64,000 bases of DNA from Planctomycetota bacterium (GTDB lineage: Bacteria > Planctomycetota > J058). Location of the stretch: assembly GCA_023954375.1 (NCBI GenBank), contig JAMLIC010000020.1:1-64000 (forward strand). Direction: 5' to 3'. This document shows positions 26,341-35,240 of this stretch, one piece after another (the first letter of the stretch is position 1; every line of letters begins with the position of its first letter). The notes under the pieces were generated by a model, which was given only the letters and a program-made list of their open reading frames with translations, did not search any database and was not told the origin of the DNA. The position numbers and the translations under genes were made by a program.

Positions 26341-26763
26341 CGGCCATCTCTCCATGGGGCTTGTGTCGCCAGGAGTTCGAGCGCTCCCGTCCCGCGCTTG
26401 CAGGCCGGCTTGCAGGAACCCGGTGCCCTGGCCTGCCCCGTTCTGCGCCGGCTCGTCGGCAAGTTGCTGGCCCTCTCGTGCGCGCAGCGCGCGGCCGTGG
26501 AAGGCATGCTCGACGCCTTCGGAGGAGCAGCGGATCCCTGAGCGGCGACGCGCTCGCCGAGTTGCCCAGCGGCGCCGTCGTCGAGAGGCAGCTGGCGTCC
26601 TGGAGGGATCGGAGCCACCGACGGGAGGCGCGGATCGAGCGGGAGGGCGGCGCCTGGCGGCTGCTGCCGACCGTCCACGACGTCCGGGGATCACCGCCGG
26701 TGCGGAGCACCCGCGTCCTTGCGCGGCCTCGCGCTCCGCTCTCATGGGCTCGGTGCGGGCGCC
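26341..26763. other. Gap without a convincing gene
   Basis: About 420 bases between the tRNA fragment and the sigma-54 activator gene. Overlapping short open frames have no recognisable product and no ribosome binding site. No integrase remnant seen. Confidence 0.4.
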
Positions 26764-28362
26764 TCACGCCCCTCGACGCTCGACACCCAGCGCCTTCATG
26801 CGCGAGGCGAGCGTGGTGGGCTTCAAGCCCAGCAGCGCCGCCGCGCCGTCGGCCCCGTAGAGCTTGCCGCGCGCCGTGCGCAGGGCGGCGCGCAGGTTGT
26901 CGGCCTCGAGCCGTCGCAGCTCCGCGTCGGTCAGGACCCGGGCCGGCTGCGCCTCTCGCCGCACGCCTTCGCCGCCCTCGGGCGGGGCCGGGAGCTCGAA
27001 GGTCAGGCGACCGCCCGCCGAGGTGATCATGGCGCGCTCGACCACGTGCTGTAGCTCGCGGACGTTGCCTGGCCAGTCGTGGGCCTGCAGCCGCTGCACG
27101 TCCGCGAGCGTCAGGCGTGGGCGCGGGCGCCCGAGCCTGCGCGCCGCCTGCTCGATGAAGTGCTCGGCGAGCGAGGGGACGTCCTCGAGCCGTCGGCGCA
27201 GCGGCGGGACCTCGATGGGGAAGACTCCCAGTCGGTAGTAGAGGTCCGCGCGGAAGCGGCCCGCCTCGGCCTCGCGGCGCAGGTCGCGGTTCGTGGCCGC
27301 GATGACGCGCACCTTCACCCTGCGTGTGCGCTCGTCACCCACGCGCTCGAGCTCTCCCTCCTGAAGGACCCGCAGGAGCTTGCTCTGCAGGTCGAGGGGG
27401 ATCTCTCCCACCTCGTCGAGGAAGAGTGTGCCGCCGTCGGCCCGCTCGAAGCGGCCCACGCGGTCCCTGAGCGCGCCGGTGAAGGCGCCGCGCACGTGCC
27501 CGAAGAACTCGCTCTCGTAGAGCTCGCGCGGGATGGCCGCGCAGTTGACCTTGATGAGCGCCCGTCCGGCCAGGTGGCTGCGCCGATGGAGCTCCTGGGC
27601 CACGAGCTCCTTCCCGGTGCCGCTCTCGCCCAGGATGAGCACCGTCGAGTCGGTCGGGGCGACGAGGTCGAGCTGGCGCACGACGGCCCCGAGCGCGGGG
27701 CCGCCGCCCACCATCTCCCCGAACGCCTGACCCCGCGCCACCTCCTCCAGGAGGAGCTCGTTCTCCTGCTGAAGCCGGGCGCGGAGCCCCTCGAGCTCCT
27801 CGAAGGCGCGTGCGTTGACGATCGCGGCCGCCGCGTGGTCAGCGAACATGCGCAGCCAGCGGAGGCACCCCTCTCCGATCCGCTGGCGGGCGAACACGGC
27901 CAGGACCCCGAGGACGCGGCCGTGGTGCACGAGCGGCTGCCCGCCGAAGCCCACGATCCGCTCGGCCTGGACCCACTCCGGCCGCGCGATCCAGCCCGGC
28001 GCCTCGCCCAGGTCGGGGACCTCGAGCGCGTGCCCGGTCGACGCGATGCGCCCCACCTTGCGCGCGCCGAGGGGGACGCGCCGGAACTCACCGTCCAGCC
28101 CCGACCATTCGACGCGCGGATCGAGCACCGAGCGGCCTGCGCTGGCCACGAGATGCAGGCACTCGGCCCGGTCCGGGCAGGCCGCCGCCGCAAGGCAGCG
28201 CGCGCAGTCCTCGCCGGGCCGCAGCAGCCAGATGCGCGCGAGCGCCACGCGCTCCGAGCGCGCCAGGCGCTCGACCACCAGCCCCAGCAGGCGCCCGAGC
28301 GAGCGCTCCTGCGCCATGTCGAGGAGCAACCCCTCGGGATCCTCGAAGACGCCGCGCTCCAT
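26764..28362 (-). CDS. GAF-domain sigma-54 activator (NorR/FhlA type) with Cys cluster
   Basis: 532 residues from ATG 28360-28362, chosen because AGGAGG lies about nine bases upstream; a GTG at 28386 would overlap promoter elements. The N-terminal GAF sensor (about 10-190) carries a cluster Cys53-x2-Cys56-x5-Cys62-x5-Cys68 that could hold metal or react with oxidants. AAA+ domain: GESGTGKE, GAFTGA, GGTLFLDEVGE; Fis-type HTH at the end (GADGAAALLGLKPTTLASRM). No receiver domain. It is divergent from an operon that has a sigma-54 promoter and is itself preceded by the ECF promoter, so it likely links the two. Confidence 0.9.
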   Translation of the reverse strand: MERGVFEDPEGLLLDMAQERSLGRLLGLVVERLARSERVALARIWLLRPGEDCARCLAAAACPDRAECLHLVASAGRSVLDPRVEWSGLDGEFRRVPLGARKVGRIASTGHALEVPDLGEAPGWIARPEWVQAERIVGFGGQPLVHHGRVLGVLAVFARQRIGEGCLRWLRMFADHAAAAIVNARAFEELEGLRARLQQENELLLEEVARGQAFGEMVGGGPALGAVVRQLDLVAPTDSTVLILGESGTGKELVAQELHRRSHLAGRALIKVNCAAIPRELYESEFFGHVRGAFTGALRDRVGRFERADGGTLFLDEVGEIPLDLQSKLLRVLQEGELERVGDERTRRVKVRVIAATNRDLRREAEAGRFRADLYYRLGVFPIEVPPLRRRLEDVPSLAEHFIEQAARRLGRPRPRLTLADVQRLQAHDWPGNVRELQHVVERAMITSAGGRLTFELPAPPEGGEGVRREAQPARVLTDAELRRLEADNLRAALRTARGKLYGADGAAALLGLKPTTLASRMKALGVERRGA

Positions 28363-28383
28363 GACCTCGCCCTCCTGCCCCAG

Positions 28384-28437
28384 CACGAGAACTCGCGACG
28401 GGACGCCGACATTCCGTTGAAGTCACGAGGACTCGTG
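28384..28437. promoter_or_regulatory. Two palindromes, candidate enhancer sites
   Basis: CACGAG-GA-CTCGTG (28424-28437, perfect) and CACGAG-AA-CTCGCG (28384-28397, one mismatch), centres 40 bp apart and 58-112 bp upstream of the sigma-54 promoter. Spacing of about four helical turns suits binding of the divergent activator; the proximal one overlaps the activator's own -10. Confidence 0.6.
28388..28415 (-). promoter_or_regulatory. ECF-type promoter of the sigma-54 activator gene
   Basis: Minus strand: GGAAT (28415-28411), 18 bases, GTTCT (28392-28388). Predicted start near 28,381, about 20 bases before the ATG. Same GGAAT-N18-(G/A/C)TT pattern as the other promoters of this block. Confidence 0.75.
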
Positions 28438-28493
28438 GGCGAGCTCGGAGAGCAAGGCCATGCGGGGCCTCGCTCCGTCAGGCCTCCCCGCCC

Positions 28494-28510
28494 GGGCACG
28501 GCTCCTGCAC
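28494..28510 (+). promoter_or_regulatory. Sigma-54 (-24/-12) promoter
   Basis: GGGCACG-N4-CTGCA: invariant GG (28495-28496) and GC (28507-28508) ten bases apart, and the flanking CACG and CA bases of the consensus TGGCACG-N4-TTGCW are kept. Predicted start near 28,520, 50 bases before the AhpD-like gene. A 12-bp palindrome CCCACGCGTGGG (28525-28536) lies at the start site. Confidence 0.75.
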
Positions 28511-28572
28511 AGGGTGGGCGTGACCCCACGCGTGGGTCGTGACCAAACCAAGTAAGTGAATGGAGCCCGATC

Positions 28573-29133
28573 ATGCCCCGCCTCCCCGCGATCTCACCCC
28601 AGTCGGCCACCGGCAAGGCCCGGACCCTCCTGGAGGCCGTCGAGAGCAAGCTCGGCCTGGTGCCGAACATGACCCGTGCCATGGCCAGCGCGCCCGCCGC
28701 CCTCGAGGGCTACCTGCAGCTCTCCGGCGCCCTCGCCGGCGGCGCGCTCCCGGCCAGGACCCGCGAGCTGCTGGCGCTCGCCGTCGGGCAGCAGAACGGC
28801 TGCGACTACTGCCTCGCGGCGCACACGGCCATCGGCACGATGGTCGGCCTGACCGCGGAGCAGGTCCGCGACGCGCGCCTGGCCACCGCGGTGGAGCCGA
28901 AGACCACGGCCCTGCTGCGCTTCGCCGCGCGCCTGGTGGAGGTGCGCGGTCGCGTCAGCGACGCCGACGTGGCGGCCGTGCGGGCCGCCGGGTGGGACGA
29001 CGGCGCCATCGCCGAGGTGGTCGCCAACGTGGCCCTGAACATCTTCACCAACTACTTCAACCACGTGGCCGAGACCGAGGTCGACTTCCCCGCGGCGCCG
29101 GCGCTGACGCAGCCCGCCGGGGCGCGGGCCTGA
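28573..29133 (+). CDS. AhpD-like alkylhydroperoxidase / carboxymuconolactone decarboxylase family protein
   Basis: 186 residues. Helical CMD fold with the redox motif NGCDYCLAAHTAIG (Cys-x2-Cys plus the conserved His three residues on). Such proteins reduce peroxides or disulfides with a partner thiol system. First gene downstream of the sigma-54 promoter and of the divergent activator, so probably the lead target. Paralogues in this window carry CPYC, CEYC and (with Sec) CHYU. Confidence 0.85.
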   Translation: MPRLPAISPQSATGKARTLLEAVESKLGLVPNMTRAMASAPAALEGYLQLSGALAGGALPARTRELLALAVGQQNGCDYCLAAHTAIGTMVGLTAEQVRDARLATAVEPKTTALLRFAARLVEVRGRVSDADVAAVRAAGWDDGAIAEVVANVALNIFTNYFNHVAETEVDFPAAPALTQPAGARA

Positions 29134-29187
29134 GCGGACCGCGGCGGGGGCGACCAGCGCCTCCCGCCGCCGTCCCCGGAGCACCCT

Positions 29188-29655
29188 GTGAGCGTCAACC
29201 CCCTGAAGCCCCCCTTCACCCTCGACACGGCCCGGGCCAAGGTCCGCGCCGCCGAGGACGCCTGGAACTCGCGCGACCCCGTGCGCGTGAGCCTGGCCTA
29301 CACCGAGGACTCCGCCTGGCGCAACCGGAGCGAGTTCCTGCAGGGGCGCGCGGCGATCCGCGCGTTCCTGGCCGCCAAGTGGGAGCGCGAGCGCGACTAC
29401 CGGCTGGTGAAGGAGCTGTGGGCGTTCGCACCGGACCGGCTGGCGGTCCGCTTCCAGTACGAGTTCCACGACGCCACCGGCCAGTGGTTCCGCGCCCACG
29501 GCAACGAGCTGTGGGAGTTCGATGCGGACGGCTTGATGCGCCGCCGGGAGGCGAGCATCAACGACGTGCCCATCGCCGAGGTCGCGCGCAAGCTGCGCTG
29601 GCCGGCCCCGGGCCCGAGGCCGCTCGACCACCCCGGCATCCCTGGCCTCGCCTGA
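29188..29655 (+). CDS. DUF1348 / NTF2-like (SnoaL fold) protein
   Basis: 155 residues from GTG 29188. The sequence follows the DUF1348 family closely: VRAAEDAWNSRDPVRVSLAY, TEDSAWRNRSEFLQGR, AFLAAKWERERDYRLVKELW and GNELWEFDADGLMRRREASI. The fold is a small cone-shaped NTF2-like pocket; no reaction is established. 54 bases after the AhpD-like gene, in the same orientation, so same operon. Confidence 0.85.
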   Translation: MSVNPLKPPFTLDTARAKVRAAEDAWNSRDPVRVSLAYTEDSAWRNRSEFLQGRAAIRAFLAAKWERERDYRLVKELWAFAPDRLAVRFQYEFHDATGQWFRAHGNELWEFDADGLMRRREASINDVPIAEVARKLRWPAPGPRPLDHPGIPGLA

Positions 29656-29686
29656 GCACACCAACGAATCGAGAGAGGAGACGATC

Positions 29687-30058
29687 ATGAAGCTCGCGAT
29701 CTTCGTCCTGTCGAACCCCGGCGCGGGAGAGGAGGGGCTCGGGCGGCTGTTCAACGCCCTCGCGCTCGCCGCCGAGGCCCAGCGGGCGGGCGACGACGTC
29801 CACGTCGTGTTCGCCGGCGCCGGCACCCGGTGGCCGGCGGAGCTGACGCGGCTCGACCACCCCGCCCACGCCCTGTACTCCGACGTTCGCCCCGCCGTGC
29901 AGGGGGCCTCCTGCGGCTGCGCCGCCGTGTTCGGCGCGACCGAGAGCGTCGAGGCCTGCGGCGTGCCCTCGCTCGGGGACAACCCCCTGCCCGGCACCCC
30001 CGGCGTGGCCAGCATCCGCCGCTACGTCGCGGGCGGCTGGCACACCCTGGTGTTCTGA
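29687..30058 (+). CDS. DsrE family protein
   Basis: 123 residues, ATG 29687 with GAGGAG upstream. The DsrE/DsrF-like pattern is visible: KLAIFVLSNPGAGEEGLGRL, then NALALAAEAQRAGDDVHVVF and a C-terminal hydrophobic strand. Two Cys (SCGCAAV) lie in the middle and one (EACGV) later, at a place where DsrE proteins often carry a sulfur-relay cysteine. It is followed by a 13-bp hairpin. Likely sulfur/thiol related, by family only. Confidence 0.8.
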   Translation: MKLAIFVLSNPGAGEEGLGRLFNALALAAEAQRAGDDVHVVFAGAGTRWPAELTRLDHPAHALYSDVRPAVQGASCGCAAVFGATESVEACGVPSLGDNPLPGTPGVASIRRYVAGGWHTLVF

Positions 30059-30069
30059 CCACTGACCCC

Positions 30070-30112
30070 GGCCGGTCCGCCCGCGCGCGCACGCGCGGAG
30101 GGCGGACCGGCC
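30070..30112 (+). terminator. Long hairpin between the DsrE and PNPOx-like genes
   Basis: Perfect 13-bp arms GGCCGGTCCGCCC (30070-30082) and GGGCGGACCGGCC (30100-30112) with a 17-base GC-repeat loop that can pair further. No T-run: partial terminator or mRNA-stabilising stem in the operon. Confidence 0.55.
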
Positions 30113-30124
30113 ACGGAGGCGCCC

Positions 30125-30721
30125 ATGGCCGGCCGCTACCTCGACACCTACCTGACCCCCTCCGTGCAGGAGGCGCAGCGCCGCACCTACGGCCGGTCCT
30201 TGCCACGGACCGGCGCCGGCGCCTCGCGCGACCCCCTCGGGCCGGAGGAGGCCGCCTTCGTGGCCGCGCGCGACAGCTTCTACCTGGCGACCGTCAGCCC
30301 CGACGGCTGGCCCTACGTCCAGCATCGCGGCGGGCCGGCGGGCTTCCTCAGGGTCCTGGACGCGCACACGCTCGGGTTCGCCGACCTGCGTGGGAACCGG
30401 CAGCTCATCACGGTCGGCCACCTGGGCGCCGACGGCCGTGTGGCGCTGCTCCTCATGGACTACCCCGATCGCCGCCGCCTGAAGGTCGCCGGGCACGCGC
30501 GCGTGGTCGCACCCACCGACGAGCCGACCCTCGCCGAGCGGCTCGCGCCGGCCGACCTGCGAGGACGGGCGGAGCGCCTGGTCGTGATCGACGTCCTCTC
30601 CTTCGACTGGAACTGCCCGGCCTTCATCACCCCGCGTTACACGGCCGCCGAGGTGGAGCGGCTGGTGGCCCCCCTGCGCGCGCGGATCGCGCAGCTCGAG
30701 GCCGGGCGCCCCGGGACGTGA
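30125..30721 (+). CDS. Pyridoxamine 5'-phosphate oxidase-like FMN-binding protein
   Basis: 198 residues. Split-barrel flavin domain: FYLATVSPDGWPYVQHRGGP, FADLRGNRQLITVGHLGADG, RRRLKVAGHARVV. The C-terminal NCPAFITPRY and a coiled end (EVERLVAPLRARIAQLEAG) are typical of the 'PNPOx family' proteins near AhpD and DUF1348 genes. Probably FMN-dependent redox activity; the substrate is unknown. Last gene of the sigma-54 unit. Confidence 0.85.
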   Translation: MAGRYLDTYLTPSVQEAQRRTYGRSLPRTGAGASRDPLGPEEAAFVAARDSFYLATVSPDGWPYVQHRGGPAGFLRVLDAHTLGFADLRGNRQLITVGHLGADGRVALLLMDYPDRRRLKVAGHARVVAPTDEPTLAERLAPADLRGRAERLVVIDVLSFDWNCPAFITPRYTAAEVERLVAPLRARIAQLEAGRPGT

Positions 30722-30760
30722 TCCGCCCGCCGAGGTCCGCCGGGGCGGTGCGGGGGCGCG

Positions 30761-30788
30761 GGAATGTCGGGACCGGCGCGAGGGTTAT
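30761..30788 (+). promoter_or_regulatory. ECF-type promoter of the DUF547 gene
   Basis: GGAAT (30761-30765), 18 bases, GTTAT (30784-30788); start near 30,795; ATG at 30,833. Confidence 0.7.
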
Positions 30789-30832
30789 CCTCCTCCTCAT
30801 CGCCCGAGCAGCGCCCTCCAACGGAGCCTCTC

Positions 30833-31660
30833 ATGAGCCCTCGCTTCGCCCCTCCGCTCCTGACCGTCCTCGGGTCATGGGCGCTCGCGCTCGCCTCCGG
30901 CTGCGCCGCGCCTGCGGGCGCCCCCGTCGCCGCCGCGGCCGGGTCGGCGCTGGACTACAGCCACTACGACTTCGTGCTCGCCAGGCACGTGCGCGGGGGA
31001 CTCATCAACTACGCCGCCCTGCTCGAGGACGCCGAGGGCATGGCGCGCTGGCGCCGCGCGCTGGAGGTGTTCGCGCGCGTGGATCCGCAGACGCTCCCGC
31101 CGGCCGACCGCAAGGCGTTCTGGACGAACGCGTACAACGCGTTCTGCATCGAGGGGATCCTGCGCCACTGGCCAGTGAGCAAGCCCACGGACATCGAGGG
31201 CTACTTCGACCGGCTCCGCTACCGGGTGGGGGGGCTCGACCTGACCGTGAACGAGATGCAGTACGAGATCCTCATGCCCGAGTTCAAGGACGCGCGGCTG
31301 CACTTCGTCCTCGTGTGCGCCGACTTCGGCTGCCGGCCGCTGGAGCGGACGGCCTTCACCGGCGCAGACATCGAGGCCCGGCTCGAGGACTCCGCCTGGG
31401 GCTTCGCCCGCGACGCCGGGCGCTTCCAGGTGGACCTCGAGGCGGGGGTGGTCCGGGCCTCGAAGCTCTTCGACTGGTACGCCAAGGACTTCACCGGCGA
31501 TCCGCAGCGCCCGGCGGCGACGCCGGTGCGCTACATGGAGCCCTGGCTCACGGACGCCGAGCGGGAGCTCCTTCGTGAGCCCGACCGCTACCGCGTGGAG
31601 ATCATCCCCTGGGACTGGCGGGTCAACGAGTGGCGCGCCCCGCCGCCCCGACCCGACTGA
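30833..31660 (+). CDS. DUF547 lipoprotein
   Basis: 275 residues from ATG 30833 (GGAG upstream). Signal peptide with lipobox LASGC (Cys24). The DUF547 core is present: KAFWTNAYNAFCIEGILRHW, LDLTVNEMQYEILMPEFKDA, RLHFVLVCADFGCRPLERTA, and the Trp/Tyr-rich end VEIIPWDWRVNEW. DUF547 has a papain/transglutaminase-like fold with a conserved Cys, and the role in bacteria is not known. Its own ECF promoter makes it a separate regulon member. Confidence 0.85.
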   Translation: MSPRFAPPLLTVLGSWALALASGCAAPAGAPVAAAAGSALDYSHYDFVLARHVRGGLINYAALLEDAEGMARWRRALEVFARVDPQTLPPADRKAFWTNAYNAFCIEGILRHWPVSKPTDIEGYFDRLRYRVGGLDLTVNEMQYEILMPEFKDARLHFVLVCADFGCRPLERTAFTGADIEARLEDSAWGFARDAGRFQVDLEAGVVRASKLFDWYAKDFTGDPQRPAATPVRYMEPWLTDAERELLREPDRYRVEIIPWDWRVNEWRAPPPRPD

Positions 31661-31699
31661 GGAGGTCGGTCGCCGCGCTCGTTCACGACCGCCGACGTG

Positions 31700-32677
31700 C
31701 TACTCGGGGACGGCCTGGAGGGTCACCGTGACCGTGGTGCCTTCGCCCGGCGTGGTGTCGACGTGGATGTCCCCGCCGCAGCGGCGGACGGCGTGCAGCG
31801 CCGTCGACAGCCCCAGCCCCGCACCCTCGCTCGGCCGGGTGGTGAAGCCAGGCTCGAAGATGTGGGGGAGCGCCGCCGAGGGGACTCCGGGGCCGGTGTC
31901 CACGACCCGCAGCCGCGGGGCCCCGTCCGGTCCCTGCTCGGCGCGGATGAGCAGCAGCCCGGCGCCGTCCAGCGCGCGCAGCGCGTTCGTCACCAGGTTC
32001 AACAGGACGTGGAACAGCGCGCCGGAGTCCGCCCGCGCGCGGACCGCCCGCGCGGGCGCGTGGCAGAGCACGTGGACGCCGGGGGCCGCGAGGCGGCGCA
32101 CGAGGGGCTCGCTGCGGCGCACGAGCTCCGCGAGGTCCACGTCCTCGACGCGCGGCGCCCGGCGCCCGCTCGCCACCAGGAGCTGGTGCGTGAGCCAGGA
32201 GGCCCGAGCGCACACCTCGCGGATCTCCTCCCCGCAGGCGCGCTCTACCGCCGTCCCCGGCTCGAGGGAGAGGAGCTCGGCCGTGTTCAGCAGGATGGAG
32301 AGCACCTGGTTGAAGTCGTGGGCCACCGCCGGCAGGAGGGCGCCGAGCGTCGCCAGCCCCTGGCACGCCTGGAGGCAGTCGGCGCTGCGCCGGGCGTCGG
32401 TCACGTCGTGGCCGTACACGTGCAGGCGCGCGTCCGCCTCGACCGCCAGGAAGCGGAACCACCGCTCGCCGACCGCCGCCTCACGCCCGCCGGGCGCCCG
32501 GGCCTCCTCGACCAGGCTCCGCCGCTCGGGCGGGAGCGGCGCCCCTGGCTCGGCCTGCCAGGCTCGCAGCAGCGTCGCGCTGGCCGGGTTCGCGAACACC
32601 ACCTCCCCGGAGGGAGAGAGCACGAACACCGGGTTCGGGTTGCGCTCGGGCAGGTCGAGCCCATCGCAGCTGCGCAC
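31700..32677 (-). CDS. PAS-domain sensor histidine kinase
   Basis: 325 residues from GTG 32675-32677 (AGGAGG six bases upstream). A short PAS domain (PVFVLSPSGEVVFANPASAT) is followed by a HisKA-like H-box AVAHDFNQVLSILLNTAEL and HATPase motifs N (NLVTNALRAL), G1 (VVDTGPGVP), F and G2 (GAGLGLSTALH). Soluble, no transmembrane segment. 24 bases after arsS in the same operon; no response regulator is nearby, and the divergent sigma-54 activator has no receiver domain, so the partner is unknown. Confidence 0.85.
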   Translation of the reverse strand: MRSCDGLDLPERNPNPVFVLSPSGEVVFANPASATLLRAWQAEPGAPLPPERRSLVEEARAPGGREAAVGERWFRFLAVEADARLHVYGHDVTDARRSADCLQACQGLATLGALLPAVAHDFNQVLSILLNTAELLSLEPGTAVERACGEEIREVCARASWLTHQLLVASGRRAPRVEDVDLAELVRRSEPLVRRLAAPGVHVLCHAPARAVRARADSGALFHVLLNLVTNALRALDGAGLLLIRAEQGPDGAPRLRVVDTGPGVPSAALPHIFEPGFTTRPSEGAGLGLSTALHAVRRCGGDIHVDTTPGEGTTVTVTLQAVPE

Positions 32678-32701
32678 ACGGCACCTCCTGGCGGGCGAGG
32701 C

Positions 32702-33741
<1,040 letters not shown>

Positions 33742-33745
<4 letters not shown>

Positions 33746-34077
33746 ATCCCCAGGCGCTCGACGTGGTCGCGCATCTGCATGGCGTGCACGAGCGTCGCGC
33801 CGCCGCGGATCGCCGTGGCCACGTGCACGGCCTCGGTCATCTGCGCGGCATCCGCGCCCTTCTCCAGCGACTCGCGCGCGTAAGCCTCGATACAGTATGG
33901 ACATTGGACGGCGTGGGCCACGGCCAGGGCGATGAGCGCCTTCTCCCGCGCGGGCAGGGCGCCCTCCCCGAACACCGCCGCGTAGTAGTCGAAGAACTTC
34001 CTGGCCAGCTCCGGCCGGTGCGCTCCCACCTGCTCGAAGTGCTCCAGGTGACGAGGGTCGAAGTAGGGCCTGCTCAT
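33742..34077 (-). CDS. Arsenosugar-cluster AhpD-like peroxidase family protein (TIGR04169 type)
   Basis: 111 residues. Start ATG 34075-34077. Compact CMD domain with HAVQCPYCIEAYARESLEKG (CPYC) and the tail ATAIRGGATLVHAMQMRDHV, characteristic of the small AhpD-like proteins encoded next to ArsS. The predicted start site of its ECF promoter falls at or within three bases of the ATG, so the mRNA may be leaderless. First gene of the AhpD-arsS-kinase operon. Confidence 0.85.
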
Positions 34078-34083
34078 GCCCGC

Positions 34084-34111
34084 CCAATGCCTGGCGAGCC
34101 CGGCGCATTCC
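34084..34111 (-). promoter_or_regulatory. ECF-type promoter of the AhpD-arsS-kinase operon
   Basis: Minus strand: GGAAT (34111-34107), 18 bases, ATTGG (34088-34084). Predicted start at about the ATG (34,077). Confidence 0.75.
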
Positions 34112-34117
34112 CGCCTG

Positions 34118-34145
34118 GAAATGGGCCGACGCCACCAGCGGTTCC
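34118..34145 (+). promoter_or_regulatory. Variant ECF-type promoter of the TIM-barrel gene
   Basis: GAAAT (34118-34122), 18 bases, GTTCC (34141-34145). One mismatch in the -35 element. Start near 34,152, before the GTG at 34,175. Divergent to the arsS-operon promoter only 6 bases away. Confidence 0.5.
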
Positions 34146-34174
34146 TGGGTCCCCCCTGCCCCGTGGAGGTGCAC

Positions 34175-35224
34175 GTGCGGTCGAAGCCCCGACGGTGGTC
34201 CCTGGCGCTCGCCCTGCTGGCCGTGCTCCTGGGTGGCCTCGCGGCGCTGGCCGGAGGTGACGGCGCGGCGCGCGGAGGTGACGACGCGCGGGGACCCGGG
34301 CCTCGCGTGCGGGGGCTGGCCGTCCCCATGCACGCGCCCGCGCAGGACTACGGGCCCACGTTCGCGGAGCTGAGGCGCCTGGGAGCCCGGCAGGTGGCCC
34401 TCTTCGTGCATCTCTATCAGCGGGACACCCGCGCCATGGCCCCGCGCCGCCATCCGGAACGGACCCCGACCGACGCCGCCATCGCGGGGGCGATCCGCTC
34501 GGCTCGGGGCCACGGGCTCGAGGTGGCGCTGGTCCCCCTCGTGCTCCTCGAGGCCCCGGCGCCGGGGGAGTGGCGCGGCAAGCTGCGGCCGCCCTCGTGG
34601 GCGACATGGTTCTCGGTCTATCGGCACTACGTCGTGGACCTGGCCGGCCTGGCGCAGCGCGAGGGGGCCACCCTGTTCGCCGTCGGCAGCGAGCTCGGCT
34701 CCTCCGAGGGGCAGGTTGGCCAGTGGCGCGCCGTGATCGCCGCGGTGCGCGCCGTCTTCCGGGGACACGTCACCTACGCGGCGAACTGGGACCGCCACGA
34801 GCACGTCGCCGTGTGGGAGGCGCTCGACTCCGTGGGCCTCTCGGGCTACTTCGAGCTGACCTCGAGCCTGGACCCGACCCGGGAGGAGCTCGTGACGGCC
34901 TGGCGGGACGTGCGTCGCGCCCTGAGCGCCTGGCGCGACCGGCGCCAGCTCAGCGCGCCCATCCTGTTCATGGAGGTCGGCTACCCGAGCATCGACGGCT
35001 GCGCCCGCCACCCCTGGGACTACACGCGCCGCTCGGCGCCCGTGGACCTGGCGGAGCAGCGGCTCTGCTACGAGGCGTTCGTCGAGGCCTGGCGCGGCGC
35101 CCCCGAGCTCGAGGGGGCGTTCTTCTACGAGTGGACGGGGGAGGGCGGACCGACGGACCGCGGCTACACCCCGCGTGGGAAGCCGGCGCTCGAGGTGCTC
35201 CGCGCGTTCCTCGAAGGCCGCTGA
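34175..35224 (+). CDS. Secreted glycoside-hydrolase-like TIM-barrel protein (GH113-like)
   Basis: 349 residues from GTG 34175 (GGAGG five bases upstream). N-terminal membrane/signal segment RRWSLALALLAVLLGG. The core matches the 'glycoside hydrolase TIM-barrel-like' family: LAVPMHAPAQDYGPTFAELR near the start, FAVGSELGSSEGQVGQWR (probable acid/base Glu), VTYAANWDRHEHV and ILFMEVGYPSIDG (probable nucleophile Glu), FFYEWTGEGGPTDRGYTPRG. Related GH113 enzymes cleave beta-mannan; the substrate here is not known. It ends convergently 16 bases before the anti-sigma gene's stop. Confidence 0.8.
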   Translation: MRSKPRRWSLALALLAVLLGGLAALAGGDGAARGGDDARGPGPRVRGLAVPMHAPAQDYGPTFAELRRLGARQVALFVHLYQRDTRAMAPRRHPERTPTDAAIAGAIRSARGHGLEVALVPLVLLEAPAPGEWRGKLRPPSWATWFSVYRHYVVDLAGLAQREGATLFAVGSELGSSEGQVGQWRAVIAAVRAVFRGHVTYAANWDRHEHVAVWEALDSVGLSGYFELTSSLDPTREELVTAWRDVRRALSAWRDRRQLSAPILFMEVGYPSIDGCARHPWDYTRRSAPVDLAEQRLCYEAFVEAWRGAPELEGAFFYEWTGEGGPTDRGYTPRGKPALEVLRAFLEGR

Positions 35225-35240
35225 ACCGGACGGGAAGAGG

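Noticed and set aside
26341..26371. Intact but unusual tRNA-Val using TGGCGAC as acceptor strand
   Set aside because: Only 5 of 7 acceptor pairs form and there is no canonical D-arm; a truncated gene is simpler.
24301..26745. An 814-residue minus-strand frame across malic enzyme and the membrane protein
   Set aside because: Arg/Gly/Glu-rich shadow composition; both plus-strand genes are well supported.
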